Origin: Streptomyces typhae
GTDB taxonomy: Bacteria > Actinomycetota > Actinomycetes > Streptomycetales > Streptomycetaceae
Direction of reading: 5' to 3'
Assembly: GCF_009755605.1 (NCBI RefSeq)
Contig: NZ_WPNZ01000011.1
Location: 144,093 to 208,092, forward strand
Length of the DNA: 64,000 nucleotides
Shown here: in pieces, positions 49,972-58,997 of the stretch
How the letters are laid out: the number at the start of each line of letters is the position of its first letter
How positions within the stretch are numbered: the stretch's first letter is position 1
Position numbers and translations under genes: made by a program
The notes under the pieces: model-generated
The model's input: only the letters and a program-made list of their open reading frames with translations
Databases searched by the model: none
What the model was told of the DNA's origin: nothing

Positions 49972-51477
49972 ATGCGCACATGGGGGCCGCTGACCGCGGT
50001 GTGCCTGGGCACTTTCATGCTGCTGCTGGACGTGACGATCGTGGTGGTGGCGCTGCCCGACATGGCGCGGGCCCTGGACGCGTCGCTGAGCGATCTGCAG
50101 TGGGTCATCGACGGCTACGCCCTGGCGCTCGCCGCGCTGCTGCTCGGCGTCGGCGCCGCCGCCGACGTCATCGGGCGGCGCCGGACACAGGTGGCGGGCA
50201 CGGTGGTGTTCGCGCTCGCGTCGCTCGGCTGCGGGCTCGCGTCGAACGCGGAGGTCCTGGTGGCGGCGCGCGCCGTCCAGGGGCTCGGCGCCGCCGCGAT
50301 GTTCGCGACGACGCTGCCGCTGCTCGGCGCCGCCTACCAGGGGCGGCAGCGCTCGCTGGCGCTCGGCGTGTGGGGCGCGGTCAGCGGCGGCGCGGCGGCC
50401 CTCGGCCCGGTCGTCGGCGGGCTGCTCACGGCGGGGCCCGGCTGGCGGTGGATCTTCTTCGTGAACCTGCCGGTGAGTGTGGCCGCGGTGTGGCTGACGC
50501 TGCGGGTGATACCGGAGCCCGCGCGGGCCGAGGGGTCGTCGGCGCGGCGCGTGGACTGGGCGGGCACCACGACGTTCGCGCTGTTCGCGGGGGCGCTGAC
50601 GTATGCCGGGGTGCGGGCGTCGACCGTGGGGTGGACCTCGGCGCGCACCGGGGTGACGCTCGCGGTGGCGGCGCTCGCGCTGATCGCCTTCGTGGTCGTC
50701 GAACGGCGTGCCGCGCATCCGCTCATCGATCTGCGGCTGCTGCGCAAGCCCGCGTTCACGGGCATCCTGCTCGGCGCGATCGGGTACAACGCGGCGGCGT
50801 TCGGTGTGATCCCGTACTTCTCGATCTGGCTCCAGACGGTGCTCGGGATGAGCCCGGTGCGCGGCAGCCTGGTGCTCCTGCCGCTCGCGGCGACGGCGTT
50901 CGTGGTGGCGGCGGTCGGCGGGCGGCTGCTGCACGGGGCTTCCCCGCGGTACGTGATCGGTGGCGGGCTGCTCCTGATCGGCGCGGGCTGCCTGGCGACG
51001 GCGGTCCTCGACGCCGGGTCGTCGTGGCCCGCCCTGGTGCCCGGCCTGACGCTCGCGGGCATCGGTACGGGCCTGGTCTCGCCGGGGCTCGCGGGGGCGG
51101 CGCTCGCCGCGGTGCCGCAGGAGAACGCGGGCATGGCGGGCGGCGCGGTGAACACCTTCCGGCAGCTCGGGTACGCGCTCGGCGTGGCCGGGTTCGGCAC
51201 GGTCCTGACTTCGCGGATGCAGGACGCCCTCGGCCACGACGCGGCGCACACGGCGGCCGGGGGCGGGGCCGCCGCACTGCACTCCACGGTGTCCGGGCAC
51301 GACGTGCGGGAGGCGTTCGCGGCAGGCCTCAACGGGGCCTCCCTCACGGCCGGTGCGGTGGGGCTCGCGGCGGGCCTCGCGGTCCTTCTGATGGTCCGGA
51401 CCAAATCGGCACCCGTCGCAGGTCAGACACCCTCGGCGCCCGCCGTGCGGACCCCGGGGAAGCAACCCCAGGGGTAA
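49972..51477 (+). CDS. DHA2-family MFS drug exporter
   Basis: From ATG 49972 (AGAGGGG eight bases upstream) a 501-residue protein with 14 helices. Motif C-like and motif A segments are 'LLDVTIVVVALPDMARALDAS', 'LQWVIDGYALALAALLL' and 'GAAADVIGRRR'; the second half has 'GSLVLLPLAATAFVVAAVGGRLL' and 'AGGAVNTFRQLGYALGVA'. Such proteins export drugs or metabolites using the proton gradient. Regulated presumably by the divergent Lrp protein. Confidence 0.88.
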   Translation: MRTWGPLTAVCLGTFMLLLDVTIVVVALPDMARALDASLSDLQWVIDGYALALAALLLGVGAAADVIGRRRTQVAGTVVFALASLGCGLASNAEVLVAARAVQGLGAAAMFATTLPLLGAAYQGRQRSLALGVWGAVSGGAAALGPVVGGLLTAGPGWRWIFFVNLPVSVAAVWLTLRVIPEPARAEGSSARRVDWAGTTTFALFAGALTYAGVRASTVGWTSARTGVTLAVAALALIAFVVVERRAAHPLIDLRLLRKPAFTGILLGAIGYNAAAFGVIPYFSIWLQTVLGMSPVRGSLVLLPLAATAFVVAAVGGRLLHGASPRYVIGGGLLLIGAGCLATAVLDAGSSWPALVPGLTLAGIGTGLVSPGLAGAALAAVPQENAGMAGGAVNTFRQLGYALGVAGFGTVLTSRMQDALGHDAAHTAAGGGAAALHSTVSGHDVREAFAAGLNGASLTAGAVGLAAGLAVLLMVRTKSAPVAGQTPSAPAVRTPGKQPQG

Positions 51478-51517
51478 CTGCCGCGTACAGATTCGGTGGA
51501 GATTACGGCACCGAAAC

Positions 51518-51535
51518 TTACTCATCCGTCAGTAA
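51518..51535. promoter_or_regulatory. Candidate operator upstream of the acyl-CoA ligase gene
   Basis: TTACT (51518-51522) and AGTAA (51531-51535) with eight bases between, 146 bp upstream of the start. TTACT...AGTAA operators are common for TetR-type regulators of fatty-acid genes in actinobacteria. Arms are short, so this is tentative. Confidence 0.35.
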
Positions 51536-51680
51536 TGTGTCCCGCCCTTACCCTTGTGGCCGCATTTGGACCGCTGACCTGTGACGATCGTCCCTGTTGG
51601 GGCGCTTCCCACCCCCTCCCGGACCGGAACGGGGTGGGGTACCGTCACCGGCGCTGTGCGGAGCGCCACAAGGAGCACCA

Positions 51681-53504
51681 TTGCGCGAGTTCACGAACCC
51701 TCCCATGGCGTCGGCGCCACGGGTGGGCGGTCTTGCCGACGTCGTGTTCGACCATGCCGCCGAGGACCCGGCCCGCGTCGTCCTCGGCCGCAAGCACGAC
51801 GGCGTCTGGCAGGACATGACCTCCGCCGGGTTCCGCGACGATGTCCTGGCGCTCGCCAAGGGGCTGCTCGCCCAGGGCGTCCGGTTCGGCGACCGCGTCG
51901 CCATCATGTGCCGCACCCGCTACGAGTGGACGCTGTTCGACTTCGCCCTGTGGACCGTGGGGGCGCAGGTCGTACCCGTGTATCCGACGTCGTCTGCGGA
52001 CCAGGTCCTGTGGATGCTGCACGACGCGCAGGTGACGGCGGCGATGGTCGAGCACGAGGACCACGCGATGACGATCGGCTCGGTCGTCGACCGGCTTCCG
52101 CACCTGCGCCGCCTCTGGCAGCTCGACGGCGACGCGGTGGGCGAACTCGTCGAGGCCGGGCGCGACCTGGACGACGAGGTGGTGCACCGGCACCGCCGCG
52201 CGGTGACGCCGGACTCCGTCGCCACCGTCATCTACACCTCGGGCACCACGGGGCGCCCCAAGGGCTGTGTGCTCAGCCACGCGAACTTCATGTTCGAGGT
52301 GGACACGCTCGTCGAGCGCTGGGAGCCGGTGTTCCGCGGCCGGCGCGGCGACGAGCCCTCGACCCTGCTGTTCCTGCCGCTCGCGCACGTCTTCGGCCGG
52401 ATGGTGCAGATCGCGGCGGTGCGGGCCCGGGTGAAGTTCGGCCATCAGCCGAGCCTCAACGCCGCCGCGCTGATCCCCGACCTGGCGGCGTTCCGGCCGA
52501 CGTTCGTGCTCGCCGTGCCGTACATCTTCGAGAAGGTCTTCAACGCGGCCCGCCGCAAGGCCGAACGGGACGGCAGGACGGGCCCCTTCGACAAGGCCGT
52601 GGAGGCGGCGGTGCGCTACGCCGACGCCATGGAGGCCAAGGCCTTCGGCACCGGCCCGGGGCCCTCCACGGCCCTGCGCATGCAGCACCAGGTCTTCGAC
52701 AAGCTCGTGTACGCGAAGGTCCGCGAGGCCATGGGCGGCCGGGTGCGGCACGCGATGTCCGGGGGCTCCGCCATGGACCGCAGGCTCGGCCTGTTCTTCG
52801 CGGGCGCGGGCGTGACGATCTTCGAGGGGTACGGTCTGACGGAGTCCTCGGCCGCCGCGACCGCCAATCCGCCCGAGCGCACCCGCTACGGCACCGTGGG
52901 CCAGGCCATCCCCGGCACCACCGTGCACATCGCCGAGGACGGCGAGGTGTGGCTGCGCGGCGGCCATGTCTTCCAGGGCTACCTCAACGACACCAAGGCG
53001 ACCGACGCCACGCTGCGGGACGGCTGGCTCGCCACCGGCGACCTGGGCTCACTGGACGAGGACGGCTATCTCACCATCACCGGGCGCAAGAAGGAGATCC
53101 TGGTGACCTCCGGCGGCAAGAGCGTCTCGCCGGTGCGGCTGGAGGAGCGGGTGCGGGACCATCCGCTGGTCGCGCAGTGCATCGTCGTCGGCAACGACCG
53201 GCCCTACGTGGCCGCGCTCGTCACTTTGGACGCGGAGGCCGTCGAACACTGGCTCGCCATGCGCAACAAGCCGTCGATGCCCGCACGCGACCTCGTCCAC
53301 GACCCCGACCTGGAGACCGAGGTGCGACGGGCCGTGGTGGCCGCGAACACCCTGGTCTCCCAGGCCGAGTCGATCCGCACCTTCCGGATACTGGCCCACC
53401 AGTTCACCGAGGAGCACGGCCTGCTCACGCCGTCCCTGAAGCTGAAGCGGAAGGCCATCGAGCAGGCCTACGCGGCCGAGGTGGACGCGCTGTACAGCGG
53501 CTGA
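51681..53504 (+). CDS. Long-chain acyl-CoA synthetase (FadD-like AMP-forming ligase)
   Basis: A 607-residue protein from TTG 51681, which has AAGGAG five bases upstream. The ANL superfamily motifs are complete: P-loop 'YTSGTTGRPKG' (about 184-194), 'GYGLTESS' (about 383), 'DGWLATGDLG', and the C-terminal Lys region 'GRKKEILVTSGGKSVSP' and 'LTPSLKLKRK'. Length and the last motif fit actinobacterial FadD15-type long-chain ligases, which make acyl-CoA from fatty acid and ATP. It stands alone; the TTACT/AGTAA element upstream may link it to a lipid-responsive repressor. Confidence 0.9.
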   Translation: MREFTNPPMASAPRVGGLADVVFDHAAEDPARVVLGRKHDGVWQDMTSAGFRDDVLALAKGLLAQGVRFGDRVAIMCRTRYEWTLFDFALWTVGAQVVPVYPTSSADQVLWMLHDAQVTAAMVEHEDHAMTIGSVVDRLPHLRRLWQLDGDAVGELVEAGRDLDDEVVHRHRRAVTPDSVATVIYTSGTTGRPKGCVLSHANFMFEVDTLVERWEPVFRGRRGDEPSTLLFLPLAHVFGRMVQIAAVRARVKFGHQPSLNAAALIPDLAAFRPTFVLAVPYIFEKVFNAARRKAERDGRTGPFDKAVEAAVRYADAMEAKAFGTGPGPSTALRMQHQVFDKLVYAKVREAMGGRVRHAMSGGSAMDRRLGLFFAGAGVTIFEGYGLTESSAAATANPPERTRYGTVGQAIPGTTVHIAEDGEVWLRGGHVFQGYLNDTKATDATLRDGWLATGDLGSLDEDGYLTITGRKKEILVTSGGKSVSPVRLEERVRDHPLVAQCIVVGNDRPYVAALVTLDAEAVEHWLAMRNKPSMPARDLVHDPDLETEVRRAVVAANTLVSQAESIRTFRILAHQFTEEHGLLTPSLKLKRKAIEQAYAAEVDALYSG

Positions 53505-53575
53505 CGCGCACGGCGGCAGCGGCTGTGAAGGCTGCGGCCCACGGCGGCAGCGGCAGCGGCTGAGGAGTGGGGCGA

Positions 53576-53618
53576 CCGGGGTACGCGCCGCCACGCGCGC
53601 GTGCGACGCGTACCCCGG
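53576..53618. terminator. Terminator between convergent genes
   Basis: Perfect 12-bp arms CCGGGGTACGCG (53576-53587) and CGCGTACCCCGG (53607-53618) with a 19-base loop, located between the ligase stop and the stop of the convergent dehydrogenase. Confidence 0.75.
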
Positions 53619-53668
53619 CACCACCGCCGGGCCGCCCCAACGGCCCGGTGGGTGGCTCACCCCGGCGG

Positions 53669-54784
53669 CTACCCGATGGTGGCGCGGAGGATCTTGTCCA
53701 CGCCGTCCGGCTGCCCGCCCATGTTGTCGGCGTTGGTGGTCGACAGCCACAGCGCGGTGGCGCCGGGCACCGCGGTCACGGCGCGCAGCCTGCCGTACTG
53801 CCCGACGTAGAAGGCCTTGGGCGTGCCGACGTTCTCGTTGTCGGCGTTGATCGGGACGCGCCACAGGCGCTGCCCCCTGAGCGCCGCCATGTAGACGGCA
53901 CCGTCCACCACGGCCACCCCGCTCGGGGAGGCCTGCGTCACGGCCCAGGTGGTCTTGGGGTTGGTCATCCCCGCGACATTGCAGGTGCCCTCGCAGGTGG
54001 GCCAGCCGTAGTTCCTGCCGGGCTTGATCAGGTTCAGCTCGTCCCGGGAGGCGTCGCCCAGCTCGGCCTCCCACAGCCGGCCCTGCGGGTCGAAGGCGAT
54101 GCCTTGGGGGTTGCGGTGGCCGAGGCTGTACACGTGGTTGCCGAAGGGGTTGCCGGGGGCGGGCTTCCCGTCCTTCGTCATGCGCAGGATCTTGCCGTTC
54201 AGGGAGTTCCTGTCCTGCGCGAGGGGGCGGTCCTGGGCATCGCCGGTGGTGGCGTAGAGGTGCCCGTCGGGGCCGAAGGCGAGCCGGCCGCCGTTGTGGT
54301 ACCTGGCCTTCTTGATGCCCTTGAGCAGGACCGTGTACTCGCCGAGGGTCGAACCGTCGTACGTCATGCGCGCGATGCGGTTGCCCTCGGCCGCGGTGTG
54401 CATGACGTACACATGGTGGTTGTCGGCCCACTGGGGGTCGACGGCGATGCCCATCAGGCCGCCTTCGCCGCCCGTGGTCTGGGCCTCGGGCACCTTGCCG
54501 ACCTGCTTCTTCCCCGAGCCGTCGGCGGCGAGCGACCACACCCCGAACCCGTCGCGCTCGGTGATGAGGGCGGACTTGCCGTCGGGCAGCCAGGCGGTGC
54601 CCCAGGGTATGGTCCAGCCGGTCGACAGGGTCGTGACGCCGGTGGGTTCACCGGCCGGGGCGGGCGGGGCCGCCGCCGCGCCGCCGGCCGCCGGGACGTG
54701 CACCAGGAGTCCCGCCGCCAGTGCGGCGACCGCGGCCGGAACCGTCCTTCGGGTCGTGCGCGTGCTTCTCGTGGAGCCGTGCAT
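53669..54784 (-). CDS. Secreted PQQ-dependent sugar dehydrogenase
   Basis: A 371-residue protein with a Sec-type leader (about 1-38). It is a compact glucose/sorbosone dehydrogenase propeller: 'GWTIPWGTAWLPDGKSALITERDG', 'GGEGGLMGIAVDPQWADNHHVYVMHT', 'YHNGGRLAFGPDGHLYATTGDAQD' (His), 'SLGHRNPQGIAFDPQGRLWEAELGD' (Arg-Asn-Pro), 'NLIKPGRNYGWPTCEGTC'. The His and Arg-Asn positions fit PQQ/Ca2+ binding in soluble glucose dehydrogenases. It is the last gene of the pqq operon, 33 bp after the lyase-like gene, so the operon makes the cofactor and its probable client enzyme. Confidence 0.9.
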   Translation of the reverse strand: MHGSTRSTRTTRRTVPAAVAALAAGLLVHVPAAGGAAAAPPAPAGEPTGVTTLSTGWTIPWGTAWLPDGKSALITERDGFGVWSLAADGSGKKQVGKVPEAQTTGGEGGLMGIAVDPQWADNHHVYVMHTAAEGNRIARMTYDGSTLGEYTVLLKGIKKARYHNGGRLAFGPDGHLYATTGDAQDRPLAQDRNSLNGKILRMTKDGKPAPGNPFGNHVYSLGHRNPQGIAFDPQGRLWEAELGDASRDELNLIKPGRNYGWPTCEGTCNVAGMTNPKTTWAVTQASPSGVAVVDGAVYMAALRGQRLWRVPINADNENVGTPKAFYVGQYGRLRAVTAVPGATALWLSTTNADNMGGQPDGVDKILRATIG

Positions 54785-54817
54785 GAGTACCTCCGGGTGG
54801 GGGGTGTCGGGCTGCGC

Positions 54818-55627
54818 TCAGGCGAGTTGGTAGCCGCGCAGGGCGGTGAGGAGCAGGTGCGTGTCCCGCAGGGAGCCCGAGGTGTCGCCGAGGGAGCGGT
54901 AGATGCCCCACTTGGGCCGTACGCGGTCGGCGAGGAAGGTGTCCACACCGGTCCGGGACTCGTCGACGACGGTCGTTCCGCCGCTCCCCAGGATCCAGCG
55001 CACGGACCCCGACGAACCGTCGCCGACCTTGATCCGGAAGTCGACGTCGGTCCACTTGTCGTGCAGGGGCTCCAGGTCGGTGCGGCCGACCAGGACGTCC
55101 CCGCCGAAGATCTTCAGCTCGATCGTCTGCCTGCCGTCGACCCGGCGCAGCGACTGCACCACGATCGGCGAGCCGCCGTCGCCCGGCTGCTTCATCTGCA
55201 TGATGTGCGTGAAGGTCGTCGTCGCCCGCAGCGAACCAGGCAGGAACATGCGGTAGGTGATCCGCCAGGTCTGGCCCCGCCGCCACGTCAGGAAGGAGTC
55301 GCCGGTGCGGCAGCCGGTGACCTCCTGGCGCTGCCGGTCGCCGCTGGTGTCGCGGTCGACGGTGTGCATCGTGAAGCGGTAGGCGTCGCCGTCGACGGAT
55401 ATGTGCGGGCCCGCCGAGGGGTGGGAGTGGGCGCGGTCGTCCTCCAGCGTCTCGAAGGCGCGCAGGCCGACGTCACGGGCGGACGGCGCCCAGCGCAACC
55501 GCCAGGCGGCGGGGGCGGCGGTCCGCGCCGGCGGGACCGCGGGACCCGCGGCGGCGGCGGTGCCCGGCACTCCCGCCGCGGCCGTGCCGAGTGCCACGGC
55601 CAGCACGGTCCTCCGGGAGGGCGTCAT
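54818..55627 (-). CDS. Secreted polysaccharide lyase-like protein
   Basis: A 269-residue protein from ATG 55627, with AGGTGA overlapping the pqqE stop. The leader 'SRRTVLAVALGTAAAGVPGTAAA' is Tat-like. The mature part has 'RQRQEVTG', 'RGQTWRITYRMFLPGSLRATTTFTHIMQMK', 'GSPIVVQSLRRV' and 'GIYRSLG', which resemble heparin-lyase I/glucuronan-lyase-type jelly rolls (PF14099). It may cleave an acidic polysaccharide outside the cell and feed sugar to the dehydrogenase encoded next. The catalytic residues are not identified with certainty. Confidence 0.7.
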   Translation of the reverse strand: MTPSRRTVLAVALGTAAAGVPGTAAAAGPAVPPARTAAPAAWRLRWAPSARDVGLRAFETLEDDRAHSHPSAGPHISVDGDAYRFTMHTVDRDTSGDRQRQEVTGCRTGDSFLTWRRGQTWRITYRMFLPGSLRATTTFTHIMQMKQPGDGGSPIVVQSLRRVDGRQTIELKIFGGDVLVGRTDLEPLHDKWTDVDFRIKVGDGSSGSVRWILGSGGTTVVDESRTGVDTFLADRVRPKWGIYRSLGDTSGSLRDTHLLLTALRGYQLA

Positions 55628-55634
55628 CGCTCGC

Positions 55635-56846
55635 TCACCTCTGCTTTCCGGGGTCCGCCTGCTGGGGCGGCCGTGCTTCCTGGGGTGCTCGTGTGCGGTC
55701 GGACGGTGCGGGTTCGCGGTAGACGTAGGTGTCCGGCGTCGCCGGGCCGCGGGCGGCCTCGACCAGCTCGCGCACCAGGCCGTGGTCGGGCGAGCGGTGG
55801 CAGGCGGGGTCCGTGCGGGCGGCGTCGCCCGTCAGGGCGAAGGCCTGGCAGCGGCAGCCGCCGAAGTCGACGGCGCGCAGCTCGCAGGAGCGGCAGGGCT
55901 CGCGCATCCAGTCCTCGCCGCGGTAGCGGGTGAACGCGGGCGAGGACCGCCAGATCCAGTCGAGCGGCCGGTCACGGACGGACGGGGCGTCGGCGCCGAG
56001 CAGTTCCGCGGCGGCCGGGCAGGGCAGCGCCGTGCCGTCCGGGGTGACGGTCAGGGAGATCGCGCCCCATCCGCCCATGCAGGGCTTCGCGGTGGCGTCG
56101 ACGTAGTCCGGCGCGACCCAGACCAGCTCCATGCGCCCGGCGAGTTCGGCCCGCAGGCGCTCCAGGGTGTGCCGGGCGCGCGCGACCTGCCCCGGGTCGG
56201 GGAGCAGCGCGTCGCGGTTGCGCAGCGCCCAGCCGTAGAACTGGGTGTTGGCCAGCTCGATCCGGTCGGCGCCCCAGGCCAGGCCGAGGTCCACCAGGGC
56301 CTCCAGGGCGTCGAGGTTGGCGCGGTGCAGGACGGCGTTGAGGCCGAGCGGCAGTCCCGCCTCGCGGACGAGCCGGGCGGCGCGCTCCTTCGCCCGGCTC
56401 GCGCGGGCGCCCGCGATGAGCGCGGCGCGGCCCGGTTCGGGGTGCTGTACGGAGAGCTGGACGCTGCGCAGCCCCGCCTCGACGAGCCCGGCGACGCGGT
56501 CCTCGTGCAGGGAGACCCCGCTGGTGACGAGCTGGGTGTGGATGCCCGCCCCGTCCGCGGCGGCCACGATCCGGTGCAGATCCCGGCGCAACAGCGGTTC
56601 GCCGCCCGACAGATGCGTCTGGACGACACCGAGGTCCGCGGCCTGCCGCAGCACGTCCGCCCACTCGTCGGCGGTCAGCTCTGCTGACCGACTGTTCAGT
56701 TCGACCGGGTTGGAGCAGTAGGCGCAGCTGAGCGGGCAGCCGTGGGTCAGCTCGGCGAGCAGGGCCCAGGGCGGGTCCGGGTCCGGCGGCGCGCCCCGCC
56801 GCGGGCCGGTGGGCGTGGTGTCGCCCGTACGGGGTGGGCCGGTCAC
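55635..56846 (-). CDS. pqqE: PQQ biosynthesis radical SAM enzyme PqqE
   Basis: A 403-residue protein from GTG 56846, overlapping the pqqD stop as GTGA. The radical SAM motif is C-x3-C-x2-C in 'HGCPLSCAYCSNP'; a SPASM/twitch region with additional Cys ('PCMGGWGAISLTVTPDG', 'ALPCPAA', 'CRSCELRAVDFGGCRCQAF') binds auxiliary clusters. It forms the Glu-Tyr carbon-carbon bond in PqqA while PqqD presents the peptide. The 30-residue C-terminal Pro/Arg tail is not usual. Full catalytic set. Confidence 0.95.
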   Translation of the reverse strand: MTGPPRTGDTTPTGPRRGAPPDPDPPWALLAELTHGCPLSCAYCSNPVELNSRSAELTADEWADVLRQAADLGVVQTHLSGGEPLLRRDLHRIVAAADGAGIHTQLVTSGVSLHEDRVAGLVEAGLRSVQLSVQHPEPGRAALIAGARASRAKERAARLVREAGLPLGLNAVLHRANLDALEALVDLGLAWGADRIELANTQFYGWALRNRDALLPDPGQVARARHTLERLRAELAGRMELVWVAPDYVDATAKPCMGGWGAISLTVTPDGTALPCPAAAELLGADAPSVRDRPLDWIWRSSPAFTRYRGEDWMREPCRSCELRAVDFGGCRCQAFALTGDAARTDPACHRSPDHGLVRELVEAARGPATPDTYVYREPAPSDRTRAPQEARPPQQADPGKQR

Positions 56847-57127
56847 CGCAGCCACCCCTCGTCGTACAGCCGCCCGAGGAACGCGGGGACTTCCGTGTCC
56901 ACGGGGGCGTCCGGATGGCGGCGCGCGAGTTCCGCGACGATGGCGGCCACGTCGCGCTCGCCGTCGCACAGCGCCACGATGCCGCCGGCCGCCCCGCGCA
57001 GCACCACGACCCGCTCCGGCAGCAGCAACAGGTCGACGCCGCGCACCCGGTCGTGCCGGAACACGACCGAACGGGCGACCACGGGCCGCCAGCCGGGACT
57101 CAGCGTCGACGTCGCACTCGTGCTCAC
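56843..57127 (-). CDS. pqqD: PQQ biosynthesis peptide chaperone PqqD
   Basis: A 94-residue protein from GTG 57127, overlapping both neighbours by four bases. 'LSPGWRPVVARSVVFRHDRVRGVDLLLLPERVVVLRGAAGGIVALCDGERDVAAIVAELARR' is the winged-helix RiPP recognition element fold typical of PqqD. It binds the PqqA leader and delivers it to PqqE. Confidence 0.92.
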   Translation of the reverse strand: MSTSATSTLSPGWRPVVARSVVFRHDRVRGVDLLLLPERVVVLRGAAGGIVALCDGERDVAAIVAELARRHPDAPVDTEVPAFLGRLYDEGWLR

Positions 57128-57915
57128 GACCGCGCTCCGTCCACGGCGGGCGCGGCGGTCGCGGCGTCCACGGCGTCCAGGAGCGACCACAGCACGTCGC
57201 ACTTGAAGGCGAGGGCGGCCACGGCCCGCTCCTGCTCCTGTCGGGTACGGGCCCACGCGCGCACCAGGGCGAGCGCCTCCTGCCCGTCCCTGCCGCCCTG
57301 GCCGACACGGCCGCGGAAGTAGGTCAGGCCGTCCGCGTCGATCCACGGGTAGTGCCGCTCGAACGCGGCGATGCGGGTCCGCATCAGGTCCGGCGCGGAC
57401 AGTTCGGTGAGGGAGGCCGCGACGGCGTCGAGCGCGGGCCGCAGCCGGCAGAAGTTGACGTACCCGTCCACCGCGAGCCGCACCCCGGGCAGCACCCGGG
57501 AGGCGTCCGTCAGCTCCTCGCGCGCGATGCCCGCCGCCTCGCCGAGCCGCAGCCACCGCTCGATACCGCCCTCACCAGGACGCTCGCCGTCGTGGTCCCT
57601 GATCCGCCGCATCCAGCTCCTGCGCAGCGCGGGGTCGTCGAACTTGGCGAGGATCAGGGCGTCCTTGACGGGGATGTGCCGCTGGTAGTGGAAGCGGTTG
57701 ACGATCCAGCGACGCAGCTCGGCCCGGGTCAGGGTGCCTTCGTGCATGCGTACGTTGAAGGGGTGGCGGTCGTGATAGCGCTCGACGGAGACGGCACGCA
57801 GGCGGTCGGTCAGCTCGTCGGGGGTCCAGGGGACGCCGGGGGGCGCGGCGGGCGTGGGAGGTGCGGCTTCCGCGGGCACGGGGGCCGTCGCGGGGGTGTC
57901 CGCGGTCGTGCTCAC
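57124..57915 (-). CDS. pqqC: Pyrroloquinoline-quinone synthase PqqC
   Basis: A 263-residue all-helical oxidase from GTG 57915 (overlap GTGA with pqqB). After a Pro/Ala-rich N-terminal 35 residues, the core shows 'YHDRHPFNVRMHEGTLTRAELRRWIVNRFHYQRHIPVKDALILAKFDDPALRRSWMRRIRDHDG' and 'GGIERWLRLGEAAGI', the invariant PqqC signature with ring-binding His, Tyr and Lys residues. Catalyses the last oxidative ring closure to PQQ using O2. Confidence 0.95.
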   Translation of the reverse strand: MSTTADTPATAPVPAEAAPPTPAAPPGVPWTPDELTDRLRAVSVERYHDRHPFNVRMHEGTLTRAELRRWIVNRFHYQRHIPVKDALILAKFDDPALRRSWMRRIRDHDGERPGEGGIERWLRLGEAAGIAREELTDASRVLPGVRLAVDGYVNFCRLRPALDAVAASLTELSAPDLMRTRIAAFERHYPWIDADGLTYFRGRVGQGGRDGQEALALVRAWARTRQEQERAVAALAFKCDVLWSLLDAVDAATAAPAVDGARS

Positions 57916-58823
57916 AGCTCGATCACCATCCCGTCCCGTGCGACTTCGAGCCCCAGGTCGGCGAGGTGACGGTGCTGCTCGGCGCCCGGGTCGCCGAGCG
58001 GGTTGGTGTTGTTCAGGTGGGTGTAGAGGCACCGTCCGGGCAGCCGGGCGAGGCGGTCGGCGGTGCCGCCGGGGCCGGTGACGGGCAGATGGCCCATGCC
58101 GGTCGCCGTGTCCGTGCCGAAGCCGGACCGCCGGGGCTCCTCGTCGTCCCAGAAGGTGCCGTCGACGAAGAGGACGTCGGCCTCGCGTGCGGCGGCCTCG
58201 AAGGCGTCGGTCCAGGCGGCGAGGGCCGGGGCGTACAGGACGGTGCGGCCGCCGGCGGTGTCGCACAGGCGCAGGGCGACGGACCAGACGGGCGCCTCGG
58301 GGCCGGTGCCCGCGGCGTAGCGGGGGCGTTTGGCCGAAACCGGAACGGCGGACACCGTTACGGTCGAGCCGTCGTCCAGTTCCCGCGCCGTGCCGGTGAG
58401 CTCGCGCCAGCGCACCTTCGTGTACGGCCCGAGCACGGCGCCGAGGCCGAGGCGGTCGCGGACGGCCCCGGTCACCGGGGCGGTGGCGAGCACGTCGAAG
58501 CCGTCGCGGGCCTCGCGCAGCCGGGCGATGCCGAGGGTGTGGTCGAGTTCGGCGTCCGTGAGGACGACGCCGGCGAGCGGCGAGCGGCGGGTGTCGGCGG
58601 CGGGTCCGGGCGCGGGCAGCAGGTCCGGGCACCCTTCGATCTGCTCGCCGATGTCGGGGGTGGCGTTGACGACGTACCAGCGGTCCGGGCCCGCGCGAAG
58701 GGCGAGACAGGCGTGCCTGCGGCGGCGTTCGGGGTGGGCGCGTGCCCCGGCACAGCCGGGGCACGCGCAGTTCCACTGGGGGAGCCCACCGCCCGCCGCG
58801 GTGCCGAGCACCTGCAGCAGCAT
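57912..58823 (-). CDS. pqqB: PQQ biosynthesis protein PqqB
   Basis: A 303-residue metallo-beta-lactamase-fold protein. 'LGTAAGGGLPQWNCACPGCAGARAH' at the N-terminus carries the PqqB zinc Cys motif; 'LTDAELDHTLGIARLRE' and 'LYTHLNNTNPLGDP' are family motifs. PqqB is an iron-dependent hydroxylase acting on the PqqE product. ATG 58823 lies nine bases after the pqqA stop. Confidence 0.95.
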   Translation of the reverse strand: MLLQVLGTAAGGGLPQWNCACPGCAGARAHPERRRRHACLALRAGPDRWYVVNATPDIGEQIEGCPDLLPAPGPAADTRRSPLAGVVLTDAELDHTLGIARLREARDGFDVLATAPVTGAVRDRLGLGAVLGPYTKVRWRELTGTARELDDGSTVTVSAVPVSAKRPRYAAGTGPEAPVWSVALRLCDTAGGRTVLYAPALAAWTDAFEAAAREADVLFVDGTFWDDEEPRRSGFGTDTATGMGHLPVTGPGGTADRLARLPGRCLYTHLNNTNPLGDPGAEQHRHLADLGLEVARDGMVIEL

Positions 58824-58832
58824 GGGGCCGGT

Positions 58833-58997
58833 CTACCGGTCGGCGAGGCGGTAGGCGGTGACCTCCAGCGAGGTCTCGACGACCGTGTACCCGGGCGACT
58901 GCCAGCCCGTACCGGGGTCGCCTTCCGGGGCTCCGGGGCCGGAGGGGCCGACGCGGCCGACGGGGACGGCCTCCGGGGTCTCCTGCTGAGTGTTCAT
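58833..58997 (-). CDS. pqqA: PQQ precursor peptide PqqA, long form
   Basis: A 54-residue peptide from ATG 58997, with AGGAC six bases upstream. The C-terminus 'ETSLEVTAYRLADR' holds the E-V-T-A-Y core (E45 and Y49), the Glu and Tyr that PqqE joins and that become PQQ. Usual PqqA peptides have about 22-40 residues; the extra length is a Gly/Pro-rich N-terminal region with a 'GWQSPGYTVVETS' leader-like stretch. It heads the operon. Missed by most gene finders. Confidence 0.9.
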   Translation of the reverse strand: MNTQQETPEAVPVGRVGPSGPGAPEGDPGTGWQSPGYTVVETSLEVTAYRLADR

